NCBI GenBank assembly: GCA_045604285.1
Contig: JAZUNS010000004.1
Coordinates: 1 to 11,808, forward strand
Direction: 5' to 3'
Origin: SIG636 sp045604285
GTDB lineage: Bacteria; Bacillota; Clostridia; Oscillospirales; CAG-382
DNA: 11,808 nt
This document shows positions 6,383 to 11,808 of this stretch, piece after piece. The position numbers and the translations under genes are program-made. The notes beneath the pieces are model-generated. The model searched no databases. It was not told where the DNA came from and saw only the letters and a list, made by a program, of their open reading frames with translations. How positions within the stretch are numbered: position 1 is the first letter of the stretch; each line of letters starts with the position of its first letter.

Positions 6383-8203
6383 TTGGTTCGTAACGATTTA
6401 AGAAATGTTGCAATTATCGCCCACGTTGACCACGGTAAGACCACCTTGGTTGACGGTATGCTGAAGTTCAGCGGCACTTTTAGAGAAAATCAGGAGGTTG
6501 AGGAGAGGGTTATGGACTCTAACGCTCTTGAGCGTGAGAGGGGTATAACCATACTTGCCAAGAACACCTCCGCCTTTTATAAGGGCGTAAAGATCAACAT
6601 AGTAGATACTCCCGGCCACGCCGATTTCGGTGGCGAGCTAGAGCGTAGCCTTAAGATGGTTAACGGCGTTCTTTTGCTGGTTGACGCCGCCGAGGGCCCC
6701 ATGCCCCAAACCCGCTTTGTGCTTCAAAAGGCAATAGAGCTGGGTCACCCCATAATAGTTGTAGTCAATAAGATAGACCGCCCCGACGCCCGTGTTTACG
6801 AGATAGGCGACGAGGTTTTAGAGCTGCTTCTTGACCTGGACGCTAATGATAACCAGCTGGAAAGCCCCGTGCTTTTCTGCTCTGCCCGTAACCTTACGGC
6901 AAGCCTTTCCCCCGATGAGCAGGGCGAGGACCTCTCACCCCTTTTCGATACCATTCTGTCCCATATCCCCGCACCCGAGGGGGACGAGACCGGCGAAGCG
7001 CAAATGCTTGTTTCTGCCGTTGACTATAACGATTACGTGGGCAAAATGGCAATAGGCAGAATAGAAAGAGGCTCTCTTAAGGTTAAGCAGGACGTTTTGG
7101 TTTGCGATTATCACGACGATTTTGCACCCTATAAGGGCAAAATAAGCGCCATGTATCAAATAGAAGGCCTTGGCAGAAAGGCTGTAGAGCAGGCATCCGT
7201 AGGCGATATAGTTTGCGTTTCCGGCCTTGAGGATATCAATATCGGTAACACCCTTTGCTCAACCGAAGGGGCAGAGCCGCTGCCTTTTGTTAAGATAGGC
7301 GACCCCACCATAGAAATGACCTTCTCCGTAAACACCGGCCCCTTTGCCGGCAGAGAGGGTAAGTACGTTACCACCCGCCATATAAGGGATTATCTGTTTA
7401 AAGAAGCTATGAAGGATATGTCCCTTAAGGTTAGCGAAACCGACAGCGCCGACAGCTACAACGTAGCGGGCAGAGGCGAAATGCACCTTTCCATATTGAT
7501 GGAGAATATGCGCCGTGCCGGTTATGAGTTTATGGTAAGCACCCCCAGAATTATATACAAAGAGATAGACGGCATCCTTTGCGAGCCCGTTGACAGAGCT
7601 GTAATGGACGTTCCTCAGGATTACGTAAGCTCCGTTATGGAAAAGATGGGCTACCGCAAGGGCGAGCTGGTCGAAATGACCCCCAAGGGCAGCAGAATGC
7701 ATCTGGAGTTCCTTATACCCACCCGTGGGCTTTTCGGCTATAAGACAGAGTTCCTCACCGATACCAGGGGCGAGGGTGTCCTTAACACCGTTTTCGAAAC
7801 CTACGAGCCTCAAAAGGGCGATATACAAAAGCGCTTTACCGGCTCTCTTATCGCTTACGAGGATGGCGAGGCTACCTCCTACGGCTTGTTTAACGCTCAG
7901 GACAGAGGTCAGATGTTTATCGACCCCGCCACAAAGGTTTATACGGGCATGATCGTGGGTATGTCCCCCAAGGGCGAGGATATAGTTGTAAACGTATGTA
8001 AAAAGAAGCATCTTACGGCTATAAGAAGCGCCGGCGCAGACGAGGCGCTCCGCCTTGTTACCCCCAAGAAGATGAGCCTTGAGGAAGCTATTGAGTTTAT
8101 AGCCGATGACGAGCTTATCGAGATAACTCCCAAGTCTATCCGCTTAAGAAAGCGCACCTTGGACAACTCCCTCAGAATGAAAGAAAAAGCCAAACTTAAA
8201 TAA
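6383..8203 (+). CDS. typA: Ribosome-associated translational GTPase TypA/BipA
   Basis: 606 residues, the usual length for TypA/BipA. The GTPase domain shows G1 AHVDHGKTT (13-21), the RGITI switch I segment, G3 DTPGHADF and G4 NKIDRPDAR. After it come the translation-factor beta-barrel, EF-G-like domains III and V (SxNTGPFAGREGKYVTTRH; RGEMHLSILMENMRRAGYE) and the BipA-specific C-terminal domain (GLFNAQDRGQMFIDP; IVNVCKKKHLTAIRS). It binds the 70S ribosome at the EF-G site and supports 50S subunit assembly and growth under cold or stress. The start is a TTG at 6383, weakly preceded by AGG at 6371-6373; no other in-frame start precedes the G1 motif, so initiation may be inefficient or coupled to the upstream gene. 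Second gene of the operon, followed after 16 nt by a small ORF. Confidence 0.97.
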   Translation: MVRNDLRNVAIIAHVDHGKTTLVDGMLKFSGTFRENQEVEERVMDSNALERERGITILAKNTSAFYKGVKINIVDTPGHADFGGELERSLKMVNGVLLLVDAAEGPMPQTRFVLQKAIELGHPIIVVVNKIDRPDARVYEIGDEVLELLLDLDANDNQLESPVLFCSARNLTASLSPDEQGEDLSPLFDTILSHIPAPEGDETGEAQMLVSAVDYNDYVGKMAIGRIERGSLKVKQDVLVCDYHDDFAPYKGKISAMYQIEGLGRKAVEQASVGDIVCVSGLEDINIGNTLCSTEGAEPLPFVKIGDPTIEMTFSVNTGPFAGREGKYVTTRHIRDYLFKEAMKDMSLKVSETDSADSYNVAGRGEMHLSILMENMRRAGYEFMVSTPRIIYKEIDGILCEPVDRAVMDVPQDYVSSVMEKMGYRKGELVEMTPKGSRMHLEFLIPTRGLFGYKTEFLTDTRGEGVLNTVFETYEPQKGDIQKRFTGSLIAYEDGEATSYGLFNAQDRGQMFIDPATKVYTGMIVGMSPKGEDIVVNVCKKKHLTAIRSAGADEALRLVTPKKMSLEEAIEFIADDELIEITPKSIRLRKRTLDNSLRMKEKAKLK

Positions 8204-8219
8204 AAAAGGAGAACGTTTT

Positions 8220-8441
8220 ATGGATATCAAAGGCAAAATTGAAGAGCTTGTAGCAAAAATAAAGGGCGACGATAAAATCGCCGCAAAATTCAAGGCAGAC
8301 CCCGTTAAAACCGTTGAGGAGCTTGTCGGTGTTGACCTTCCCAATGACCAGATAGAGAAGATAGTAGACGGCATCAAGGCAAAGATTTCTTTGGATTCTC
8401 TTGGGGGGATTGGTGGTAAGCTTGGCGGCCTCTTTAAGTAA
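8220..8441 (+). CDS. Small Nif11/NHLP-leader-like protein of unknown function
   Basis: 73 residues with a strong AAGGAGA ribosome binding site (8206-8212), 16 nt after typA. Residues about 5-60 are Lys/Glu-rich and probably helical. The pattern is KIEELVAKIKGDDKIAAKFK, then DPVKTVEEL and GVDLPNDQIEKIVDGIKAKI. This resembles the helical repeat of Nif11-type and nitrile-hydratase-like (NHLP) leader peptides, in which L-x-K-F-x-x-DP and a Val-Asp-Leu-Pro turn recur. The C-terminus is Gly-rich with three GG pairs (about 63-64, 66-67, 70-71) and ends LFK. A RiPP precursor would need a core peptide after GG and nearby modifying enzymes. Only a few residues follow the last GG and no such enzyme is in view, so a free-standing helical protein is more likely. 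Third gene of the operon. Confidence 0.75.
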   Translation: MDIKGKIEELVAKIKGDDKIAAKFKADPVKTVEELVGVDLPNDQIEKIVDGIKAKISLDSLGGIGGKLGGLFK

Positions 8442-8465
8442 GGAGCACTAAAAAAGGCACAGAAC

Positions 8466-8508
8466 ACGGAAAAAGCTTAATACTACAACGGAAAAGCTTA
8501 ATACTACA
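8466..8508. repeat. Tandem duplication of a 21-22-nt unit
   Basis: Unit 1 at 8466-8487 and unit 2 at 8488-8508 both read ACGGAAAA(A)GCTTAATACTACA and differ only by one A. They sit between the small-protein stop and the terminator, in the 3' untranslated region. No function is evident. Confidence 0.85.
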
Positions 8509-8518
8509 GAAGAAGTAA

Positions 8519-8552
8519 AATATCGGGGCAAAAACGCCCCGATATTCTTTTT
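8519..8552 (+). terminator. Rho-independent terminator of the typA operon
   Basis: A perfect 11-bp stem, arms 8519-8529 (AATATCGGGGC) and 8536-8546, with a 6-nt AAAAAC loop, followed by CTTTTT. It closes the uridylyltransferase-typA-small protein operon. Confidence 0.92.
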
Positions 8553-8579
8553 ATATTTAATTTTTCCGTTCGTCACGAA

Positions 8580-8637
8580 CCTCGGCTCGCAGTACGTCGG
8601 TACAGCTCTCGCCTCGGCTCGCAATCCGTCGGTACAG
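8580..8637. repeat. 26-nt direct repeat pair
   Basis: Copies at 8580-8605 and 8612-8637 begin CCTCGGCTCGCA and end CGTCGGTACAG, with two mismatches in the middle and a 6-nt spacer (period 32). The CGCCTCGG core also appears at 23-30. Two copies with no array or leader argue against CRISPR; this looks like part of an intergenic repeat family. Confidence 0.8.
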
Positions 8638-8658
8638 TCTTTAGTATAAAAAATAAAC

Positions 8659-8691
8659 GTCTTTTCTGCGGACATGCGCCGCAGAAAAGAC
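8659..8691. repeat. Perfect 13-bp inverted repeat
   Basis: Arms GTCTTTTCTGCGG (8659-8671) and 8679-8691 pair perfectly around a 7-nt loop. No T-run follows on either strand, so it is not a typical terminator. It forms one module of the 8580-8800 repeat block. Confidence 0.85.
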
Positions 8692-8697
8692 TCCTTA

Positions 8698-8747
8698 GAT
8701 TTTCGTGAGTGCCACGAAGTGGCGCGAGACGCGAGTGAACGAAAATC
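8698..8747. repeat. Nested inverted repeat
   Basis: Outer arms GATTTTCGT (8698-8706) and ACGAAAATC (8739-8747) pair perfectly over 9 bp. Inside is a smaller hairpin, GCCAC (8711-8715) with GTGGC (8719-8723) around GAA. The transcript could form a branched structure. No gene overlaps convincingly. Confidence 0.75.
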
Positions 8748-8772
8748 GTATTCTCTCGTATCAAATCGGGGC

Positions 8773-8803
8773 CCCCGCAAAAGCGCAGCTTTTGTGGGGT
8801 GTT
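8773..8803. repeat. 12-bp inverted repeat with motif shared with left edge
   Basis: Arms CCCCGCAAAAGC (8773-8784) and GCTTTTGTGGGG (8788-8799) pair with one G-T around a GCA loop. The right arm plus flank, TTTTGTGGGGTGTT (8790-8803), is identical to 5-18. This supports a repeat family with at least two copies in the window. Confidence 0.75.
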
Positions 8804-8928
8804 GTCCTACGCCCCAACACATACAGAATAACATAAGGCGAAAGCAAAAGTCAAGAGCAAAATATAAAATTGCACAACTTTCTATTATATGCACAAAAAC
8901 TTTTTAGTAAATTTGTATAATATGTGTA

Positions 8929-8957
8929 TTGCAATAGGGGAAAAACTGTGTTATTAT
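8929..8957 (+). promoter_or_regulatory. Possible promoter before the candidate ncRNA
   Basis: TTGCAA (8929-8934), a 17-nt spacer and TATTAT (8952-8957) match the SigA consensus moderately (4/6 and 5/6). A short inverted repeat CTGTG/CACAG (8946-8950, 8963-8967) brackets the -10. A second TATAAT lies at 8916-8921 without a good -35. The call rests partly on the terminator found downstream with no gene between. Confidence 0.4.
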
Positions 8958-9186
8958 AAAGCCACAGGAAGGGTGAGTCCAATGAACAGTTTAAGCACTT
9001 CTTAAAGAGCATAGCAGCAAAAATTTTACTTCTCCTTTAGTAAAATGTTTTCTTTAACCTCTTACCCAGCCTTTTCGGCATCGCCACAGTTTGCCCATAG
9101 GTTAACATAGATCGGCACGGCCGAAAAGAAAAGACCTCCATTAAAGTTTTTTTCTCCACGTTAGGTAAAAGAAAGAGAGGTAACCA

Positions 9187-9219
9187 ATGATGTTGGATAC
9201 TAAAATCGAACTGAAATAA
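9187..9219 (+). CDS. Possible 10-residue micro-ORF
   Basis: ATG ATG TTG GAT ACT AAA ATC GAA CTG AAA TAA. AGAGG at 9176-9180 gives a good 6-nt spacing. The stop codon overlaps the left arm of the terminator at 9214-9263, the geometry of a leader peptide in attenuation. The peptide has no run of one amino acid, so a classic amino-acid attenuator is not indicated. It could be chance. Confidence 0.25.
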   Translation: MMLDTKIELK

Positions 9220-9263
9220 CCCTTGATTGTCGATGTTGACGGTCAAGGGTTATTTCTTTTTTT
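9214..9263 (+). terminator. Strong Rho-independent terminator
   Basis: A perfect 13-bp stem, arms AAATAACCCTTGA (9214-9226) and TCAAGGGTTATTT (9243-9255), with a 16-nt loop holding a small GTC/GAC pair, followed by CTTTTTTT. No ordinary gene precedes it within 600 nt, which implies a transcript without a normal-sized ORF upstream. Confidence 0.92.
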
Positions 9264-9285
9264 GCAAGAATTTTTAAAAATTTTT

Positions 9286-9312
9286 AAAACCATACTTGAC
9301 AGGTATGGTTTT
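9286..9312. promoter_or_regulatory. Palindromic operator candidate around a -35 box
   Basis: Inverted repeat arms AAAACCATAC (9286-9295) and GTATGGTTTT (9303-9312) are perfect over 10 bp with a 7-nt centre, TTGACAG, which contains the whole -35 hexamer. A dimeric regulator bound here would block RNA polymerase. The regulator is not in the window. A hairpin in a transcript crossing this point is the alternative reading. Confidence 0.7.
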
Positions 9313-9324
9313 GTGTGTTATTAT
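9296..9324 (+). promoter_or_regulatory. SigA promoter of the PepSY lipoprotein gene
   Basis: TTGACA (9296-9301), a 17-nt spacer and TATTAT (9319-9324). A/T-tracts at about 9268-9288 lie just upstream, where an UP element would be. It starts 59 nt before the ATG at 9383, which has AAAGGA at 9368-9373. Confidence 0.85.
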
Positions 9325-9382
9325 GGGTACACAAGATAAACACAAAAGCTTTAGCATACATACACAGAAAGGATGACGACTT

Positions 9383-10642
9383 ATGAAAAAGACGATATGG
9401 ACGGTAACCTCACTTCTTTTGGTGGCATTGCTTAGTCTTAGCGCCTTTGCGGGCTGCGGCGGCGATAACGGCACCGAAAGCTCTGCAGACGTCGCAAGCG
9501 ACAGCGTAAGCCGTACCGAAAGCGCTGAAGCGCCCGAAAGCACCGAAGCTCCCGAAAGCACCGAAGCTCCCGAAAGCAGCGTGGCAGGCGTAATTCTCCT
9601 CAGCATCAATCCCGAGATTCGTATAAGCTACGATATTGAAGGGCTTGTGGTTGCCGTGGAGGGCGTTAATGCCGAGGGCAAGGCGATTGCCGACGGACTT
9701 GCTGACTATTCCGGCAAGACCTGCAACGCCGTTATTAAAGAAATTGTAGAAAAAATCAACGAAAACGGATATTTCGAGGTAGAGATAGAGGGCAACGACA
9801 AAAACCTGCTTATAAAGCTGGAGGACGGCTCTCACTATCCCAAGGGCGATTTTCTTCAAACCGCTACCGAGGGCGTATCCCAACAGATAGAAAACTACGG
9901 CGTGGATTCCACCCCCGTAACCGTGCCCACCACCGCTCTGGACGAAAACGGCTATATCGGCATCGAAGCCGCCAAGGAGATCGTTCTTGCACAGCTTGGC
10001 TTTGCCGAGGACAGCCTTAAGGATAAGGAATACGAGCTGGACGACGGCAGATATGAATTTGAGTTCACCGTAAACGGCGTGGAATACGAATACGAAGTAA
10101 ATGCGGTTTCCGGCAAGATCGAGAAGGCAGAGGCAGAGGCGGACGATAAGCCCGAAACGCCCCCCGAAAAGCCCGCAACTCCGCCTACGGAAAGCAAGCC
10201 CACCCGGCTTATCGGCTGGGACAGAGCCAAGGAAATAGCCTTCGGCACCCTTGGCATTGCCGAAGCCGACTGCACCGACGTGGAATACGACCTTGATGAC
10301 GGCGTATACGAAATAGACTTTGACTATAACGGCAAGGAATACGAATTTGACGTAAACGGCACCACCGGCGAGGTAACCAAAAAGGAAACCGAAAAGGATG
10401 ATGACCGCCGTCCCGAAGCCCCCGTGCAGGATAACACCTCTGCCGAGCTTATCGGCTGGGACAGAGCCAAGGAAATAGCCTTCGGCACCCTTGGTATTAC
10501 CGAAGCCGACTGCACCGACGTGGAATATGACCTTGACCACGGCAAGTACGAAATAAGCTTTGAATACGGCAATCAAGAATACGAGATAGAGATAAATGCA
10601 ATAAGCGGTGAAATAACTAAAAGCGAAAAAGAACCCGCCTAA
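9383..10642 (+). CDS. Secreted lipoprotein with RsgI-like domain and three PepSY-like repeats
   Basis: 419 residues. A signal peptide (1-24) ends in AFAG before Cys25, a slightly unusual lipobox (Phe at -3), so lipid anchoring outside the membrane is likely. A low-complexity linker with APESTE repeats follows (49-66). Residues about 69-131 resemble the extracytoplasmic domain of RsgI-type anti-sigma factors: LLSINPEIRISYD with Asn76-Pro77, then VNAEGKAIADGL and VIKEIVEKINENGYF. Three PepSY-like modules follow at about 191-248, 276-335 and 356-413. Each has a helix (AAKEI or RAKEIAFGTLGI), an E-Y-[ED]-L-D-[DH]-G-x-Y-E strand, and a last strand NxxxGEI/V. Pro-rich linkers separate modules 1, 2 and 3. 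The protein is acidic. No transmembrane or anti-sigma domain is present, so it is not itself an RsgI. PepSY modules often inhibit or bind proteases or sense at the cell surface; the function here is unknown. It is a single-gene unit with its own promoter/operator and terminator. Confidence 0.85.
   Translation: MKKTIWTVTSLLLVALLSLSAFAGCGGDNGTESSADVASDSVSRTESAEAPESTEAPESTEAPESSVAGVILLSINPEIRISYDIEGLVVAVEGVNAEGKAIADGLADYSGKTCNAVIKEIVEKINENGYFEVEIEGNDKNLLIKLEDGSHYPKGDFLQTATEGVSQQIENYGVDSTPVTVPTTALDENGYIGIEAAKEIVLAQLGFAEDSLKDKEYELDDGRYEFEFTVNGVEYEYEVNAVSGKIEKAEAEADDKPETPPEKPATPPTESKPTRLIGWDRAKEIAFGTLGIAEADCTDVEYDLDDGVYEIDFDYNGKEYEFDVNGTTGEVTKKETEKDDDRRPEAPVQDNTSAELIGWDRAKEIAFGTLGITEADCTDVEYDLDHGKYEISFEYGNQEYEIEINAISGEITKSEKEPA
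9530..9580 (+). repeat. 18-bp in-frame tandem repeat (APESTE linker)
   Basis: Units at 9530-9547 and 9548-9565, plus a partial unit at 9566-9580, share GCxCCCGAAAGCACCGAA. They encode the linker after the lipobox, and copy number probably varies by slippage. Confidence 0.9.
10207..10543 (+). repeat. 240-bp-period duplication of a PepSY module
   Basis: 10207-10303 and 10447-10543 are nearly identical over 97 nt, with 5 mismatches and the first 48 nt perfect. The near-identity at the DNA level, including silent positions, points to recent duplication or gene conversion between modules 2 and 3. Module 1 is far more diverged. Confidence 0.9.
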
Positions 10643-10649
10643 AAGCGGA

Positions 10650-10686
10650 AGGAAAGAAGCTCGGCAAAACGCCGAGCTTCTTTCCT
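10650..10686. terminator. Strong terminator between convergent genes
   Basis: A perfect 16-bp inverted repeat, arms 10650-10665 and 10671-10686 (AGGAAAGAAGCTCGGC and its complement), with an AAAAC loop. CTTTATTTTT follows on the plus side. It serves the lipoprotein gene and probably also the convergent tmcAL gene ending at 10689, though the minus-side T-run is poor. Confidence 0.85.
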
Positions 10687-10688
10687 CT

Positions 10689-11808
10689 TTATTTTTCCTG
10701 TTTGATGTACGGTTTGGCGGTTAGGGGCGACGTGTAGGGCAAAAGCTTTTCTACGCACTCTGCCGCCTTTTCTTCCGCTGTAAGGGCTTTTGCAAAAGCA
10801 GCCGACGCCTCCTGCTCAAGTCGGGTGTAGGCTGCGGGCTTGGTTATCACGGGCAAAACGCCCGCCTTTTTGTAGGCGTTTAAAAACTCAGTCCCCCCAC
10901 AGCTTGCCCCCAGCAGGGTGGTGTAGGTCGGCGCCGCCTTAACCTCCCGGGGCTTTATTCCCAGCCAGGCGGCAAGTATCCCACGGCGCACCCTGGCGGC
11001 GGTGTATATTTTGCTTGTGGCGGCGGCAACCGCCCCGTCAAAATCGGTGGCAACCTTTGCGGCGGCGGTCAGCGTGGCGGCAAGGGAGCGATCCAAACAG
11101 TACAGATCTTCGCCCACCCCACGCCTAAGCAGGCTTATTATCTCCCTCTCGGCGTAGCGGATATCCCTGCGCTGACCGAAAAATTCGGGGAAGGGTATGC
11201 GCCCCTCAAAGCTATCTGCCGCCCGTATCTCGGTGGCGCTTTCAAACTGCATATTTCTTCGGATAGGCAAGGGGGTAAGAGAAAAACCCTCCTTTTCTAT
11301 GCAGGTCAGATATTCCGCCCCCAAAATGTTGTTGGGCTTGGAAAACACCTCTGCCGCCTCTGCTCCCAAATACCGTGCCATAACCGCACTTTTTGCTCTG
11401 GGATAGGACAAGCTGCCTTCTTTTTTTACAAGCAGGGCAACCTCTTTTTCAAAGCCCTCGGTGGCGGCAAGCCTTGCCCCTTCAATAAGCATTTTCGGCT
11501 CGTCCTCGCAGCCAAAAACCAGCGCCTCAACCCCCAGGGCGGCGGCAATACGCACCCCTGCGGCGGCAAAATCCCCGCCTGAGGCGGCACAGTAGGGAAA
11601 GGGGAGCTCCACCACCAAATCCAGCCCGCCCTCCACAGCGGCGGCGGCACGGCTGTACTTGTCAGCCACGGCAACCTCGCCCCGCTGAACAAAGGCACCG
11701 CTCATAATGCCTATAACGCATTCGGCAAGCTCACGGGCTTTTTGTATCTGATACAGATGGCCGTGGTGAAAAGGGTTGTATTCGCATATAATTGCGGCGG
11801 TTTTAAAT
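10689..11808 (-). CDS. tmcAL: tRNA(Met) cytidine acetate ligase TmcAL (YlbM/DUF795), 5' end outside window
   Basis: 372 residues are visible, and the frame stays open to the right edge. It begins FKTAAIICEYNPFHHGHLYQ, matching the family start (GIIxEYNPFHNGH) with its nucleotidyltransferase HxGH motif. Only the start codon and perhaps one to a few residues are missing. An internal ATG at 11705 is not the start, because the signature lies before it. Further family motifs: MSGAFVQRGEVAVADKYSRA, GGLDLVVELPFPY, LVFGCED, SKPNNILGAEYL and RRNMQFESATEIR. TmcAL uses ATP to activate acetate and forms N4-acetylcytidine at the wobble base C34 of elongator tRNA-Met, aiding accurate AUG reading. Length (about 375) is slightly short for the usual 380-420. 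It converges with the lipoprotein gene. The right-edge neighbours are unknown. Confidence 0.95.
   Translation of the reverse strand, partial: FKTAAIICEYNPFHHGHLYQIQKARELAECVIGIMSGAFVQRGEVAVADKYSRAAAAVEGGLDLVVELPFPYCAASGGDFAAAGVRIAAALGVEALVFGCEDEPKMLIEGARLAATEGFEKEVALLVKKEGSLSYPRAKSAVMARYLGAEAAEVFSKPNNILGAEYLTCIEKEGFSLTPLPIRRNMQFESATEIRAADSFEGRIPFPEFFGQRRDIRYAEREIISLLRRGVGEDLYCLDRSLAATLTAAAKVATDFDGAVAAATSKIYTAARVRRGILAAWLGIKPREVKAAPTYTTLLGASCGGTEFLNAYKKAGVLPVITKPAAYTRLEQEASAAFAKALTAEEKAAECVEKLLPYTSPLTAKPYIKQEK

Larger units (their letters stand above)
8964..9263 (+). ncRNA. Candidate structured RNA or regulatory leader, family not recognised
   Basis: About 300 nt between a possible promoter and a strong terminator, without a normal-sized gene. 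Foldable parts are visible: TTTAAG/CTTAAA near 8990-9008, ATTTTAC/GTAAAAT near 9018-9043, and a 9-bp pair CTTTTCGGC (9071-9079) with GCCGAAAAG (9120-9128). Outer segments ACCTCT near 9058 and AGAGGT near 9176 can also pair. Two micro-ORFs lie inside: ATG at 8982 (MNSLSTS) and ATG at 9187 (MMLDTKIELK), the latter with AGAGG 6 nt upstream and its stop inside the terminator stem. It does not match the T-box, SAM, cobalamin, c-di-GMP, tmRNA or RNase P signatures that I know. The boundaries are inferred from promoter and terminator only. It may instead be degenerate intergenic DNA. Confidence 0.35.

Noticed and set aside
7259..8011. 250-codon open frame antisense to typA
   Set aside because: It lies wholly inside a highly conserved gene and shows no recognisable product.
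8580..8637. CRISPR array
   Set aside because: Only two imperfect copies with a 6-nt spacer and no cas gene; this is not the architecture of an array.
8448..8894. 148-codon minus-strand frame across the repeat block (and a 63-codon frame inside it)
   Set aside because: It crosses the typA-operon terminator and all repeat modules; the sequence is Arg/Cys-rich translation of repeats, with no ribosome binding site.
9037..9246. 69-codon minus-strand frame in the candidate ncRNA region
   Set aside because: It begins inside the terminator hairpin, lacks a ribosome binding site and resembles no family.
8964..9263. T-box, SAM, cobalamin or c-di-GMP riboswitch, tmRNA, RNase P
   Set aside because: None of the conserved words I know for these families is present, and the next gene has its own promoter after the terminator.
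9410..10576. 388-codon open frame antisense to the PepSY lipoprotein gene
   Set aside because: The same codon-bias effect applies; its repeats simply mirror the sense-strand module repeats, and it has no start region of its own.

Overview
The window looks like a chromosomal segment of a low- to mid-GC Gram-positive anaerobe, most likely class Clostridia. The basis is the gene families present (TIGR04086-type membrane protein, PRK06851-type ATPase, stand-alone GlmU-like uridylyltransferase, TmcAL, an RsgI-like domain), strong AGGAG-type ribosome binding sites, SigA-type promoters and U-tailed terminators. No phage, plasmid, CRISPR or transposase gene is visible. The species cannot be named from the sequence.

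Layout. Positions 1-155 hold hairpin-rich non-coding DNA. It abuts the broken end of a minus-strand glycerophosphodiester phosphodiesterase (GDPD) gene (156-305), of which only the N-terminal 49 residues survive. That remnant overlaps the end of a PHP-family histidinol-phosphatase-like gene (295-1119, minus). A divergent SigA promoter at 1205-1233 drives a 570-residue protein with an unrecognised N-terminal part and a C-terminal DUF805-like membrane domain, closed by a terminator. A PIG-L/LmbE deacetylase follows (3088-3936). A bidirectional terminator (3944-3985) separates it from a minus-strand pair: a PRK06851-like P-loop ATPase (4457-5485), then a TIGR04086-like membrane protein (3994-4410).

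A consensus promoter at 5550-5578 starts a plus-strand operon: GlmU-like uridylyltransferase, the ribosome-associated GTPase TypA/BipA, and a 73-residue protein that recalls Nif11/NHLP leader peptides. The operon ends at the terminator at 8519-8552.

Positions 8560-9380 have no convincing protein gene of normal size. The first part (8580-8800) is a patchwork of direct and inverted repeats that shares short identical words with the left edge. The second part (about 8929-9263) has a possible promoter, foldable segments, two micro-ORFs and a strong terminator, so it is a candidate non-coding RNA or regulatory leader. Next comes a promoter whose -35 box sits exactly inside a 10-bp inverted repeat. 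It drives a secreted, probably lipid-anchored protein (9383-10642) with an RsgI-like Asn-Pro domain and three PepSY-like repeats. The last gene, on the minus strand and running off the right edge, is tmcAL (tRNA-Met cytidine acetate ligase).

Most of the window is housekeeping or conserved-hypothetical. The less ordinary parts are the GDPD truncation beside repeat DNA, the repeat/ncRNA block at 8560-9263, and the operator-controlled RsgI-like/PepSY lipoprotein.
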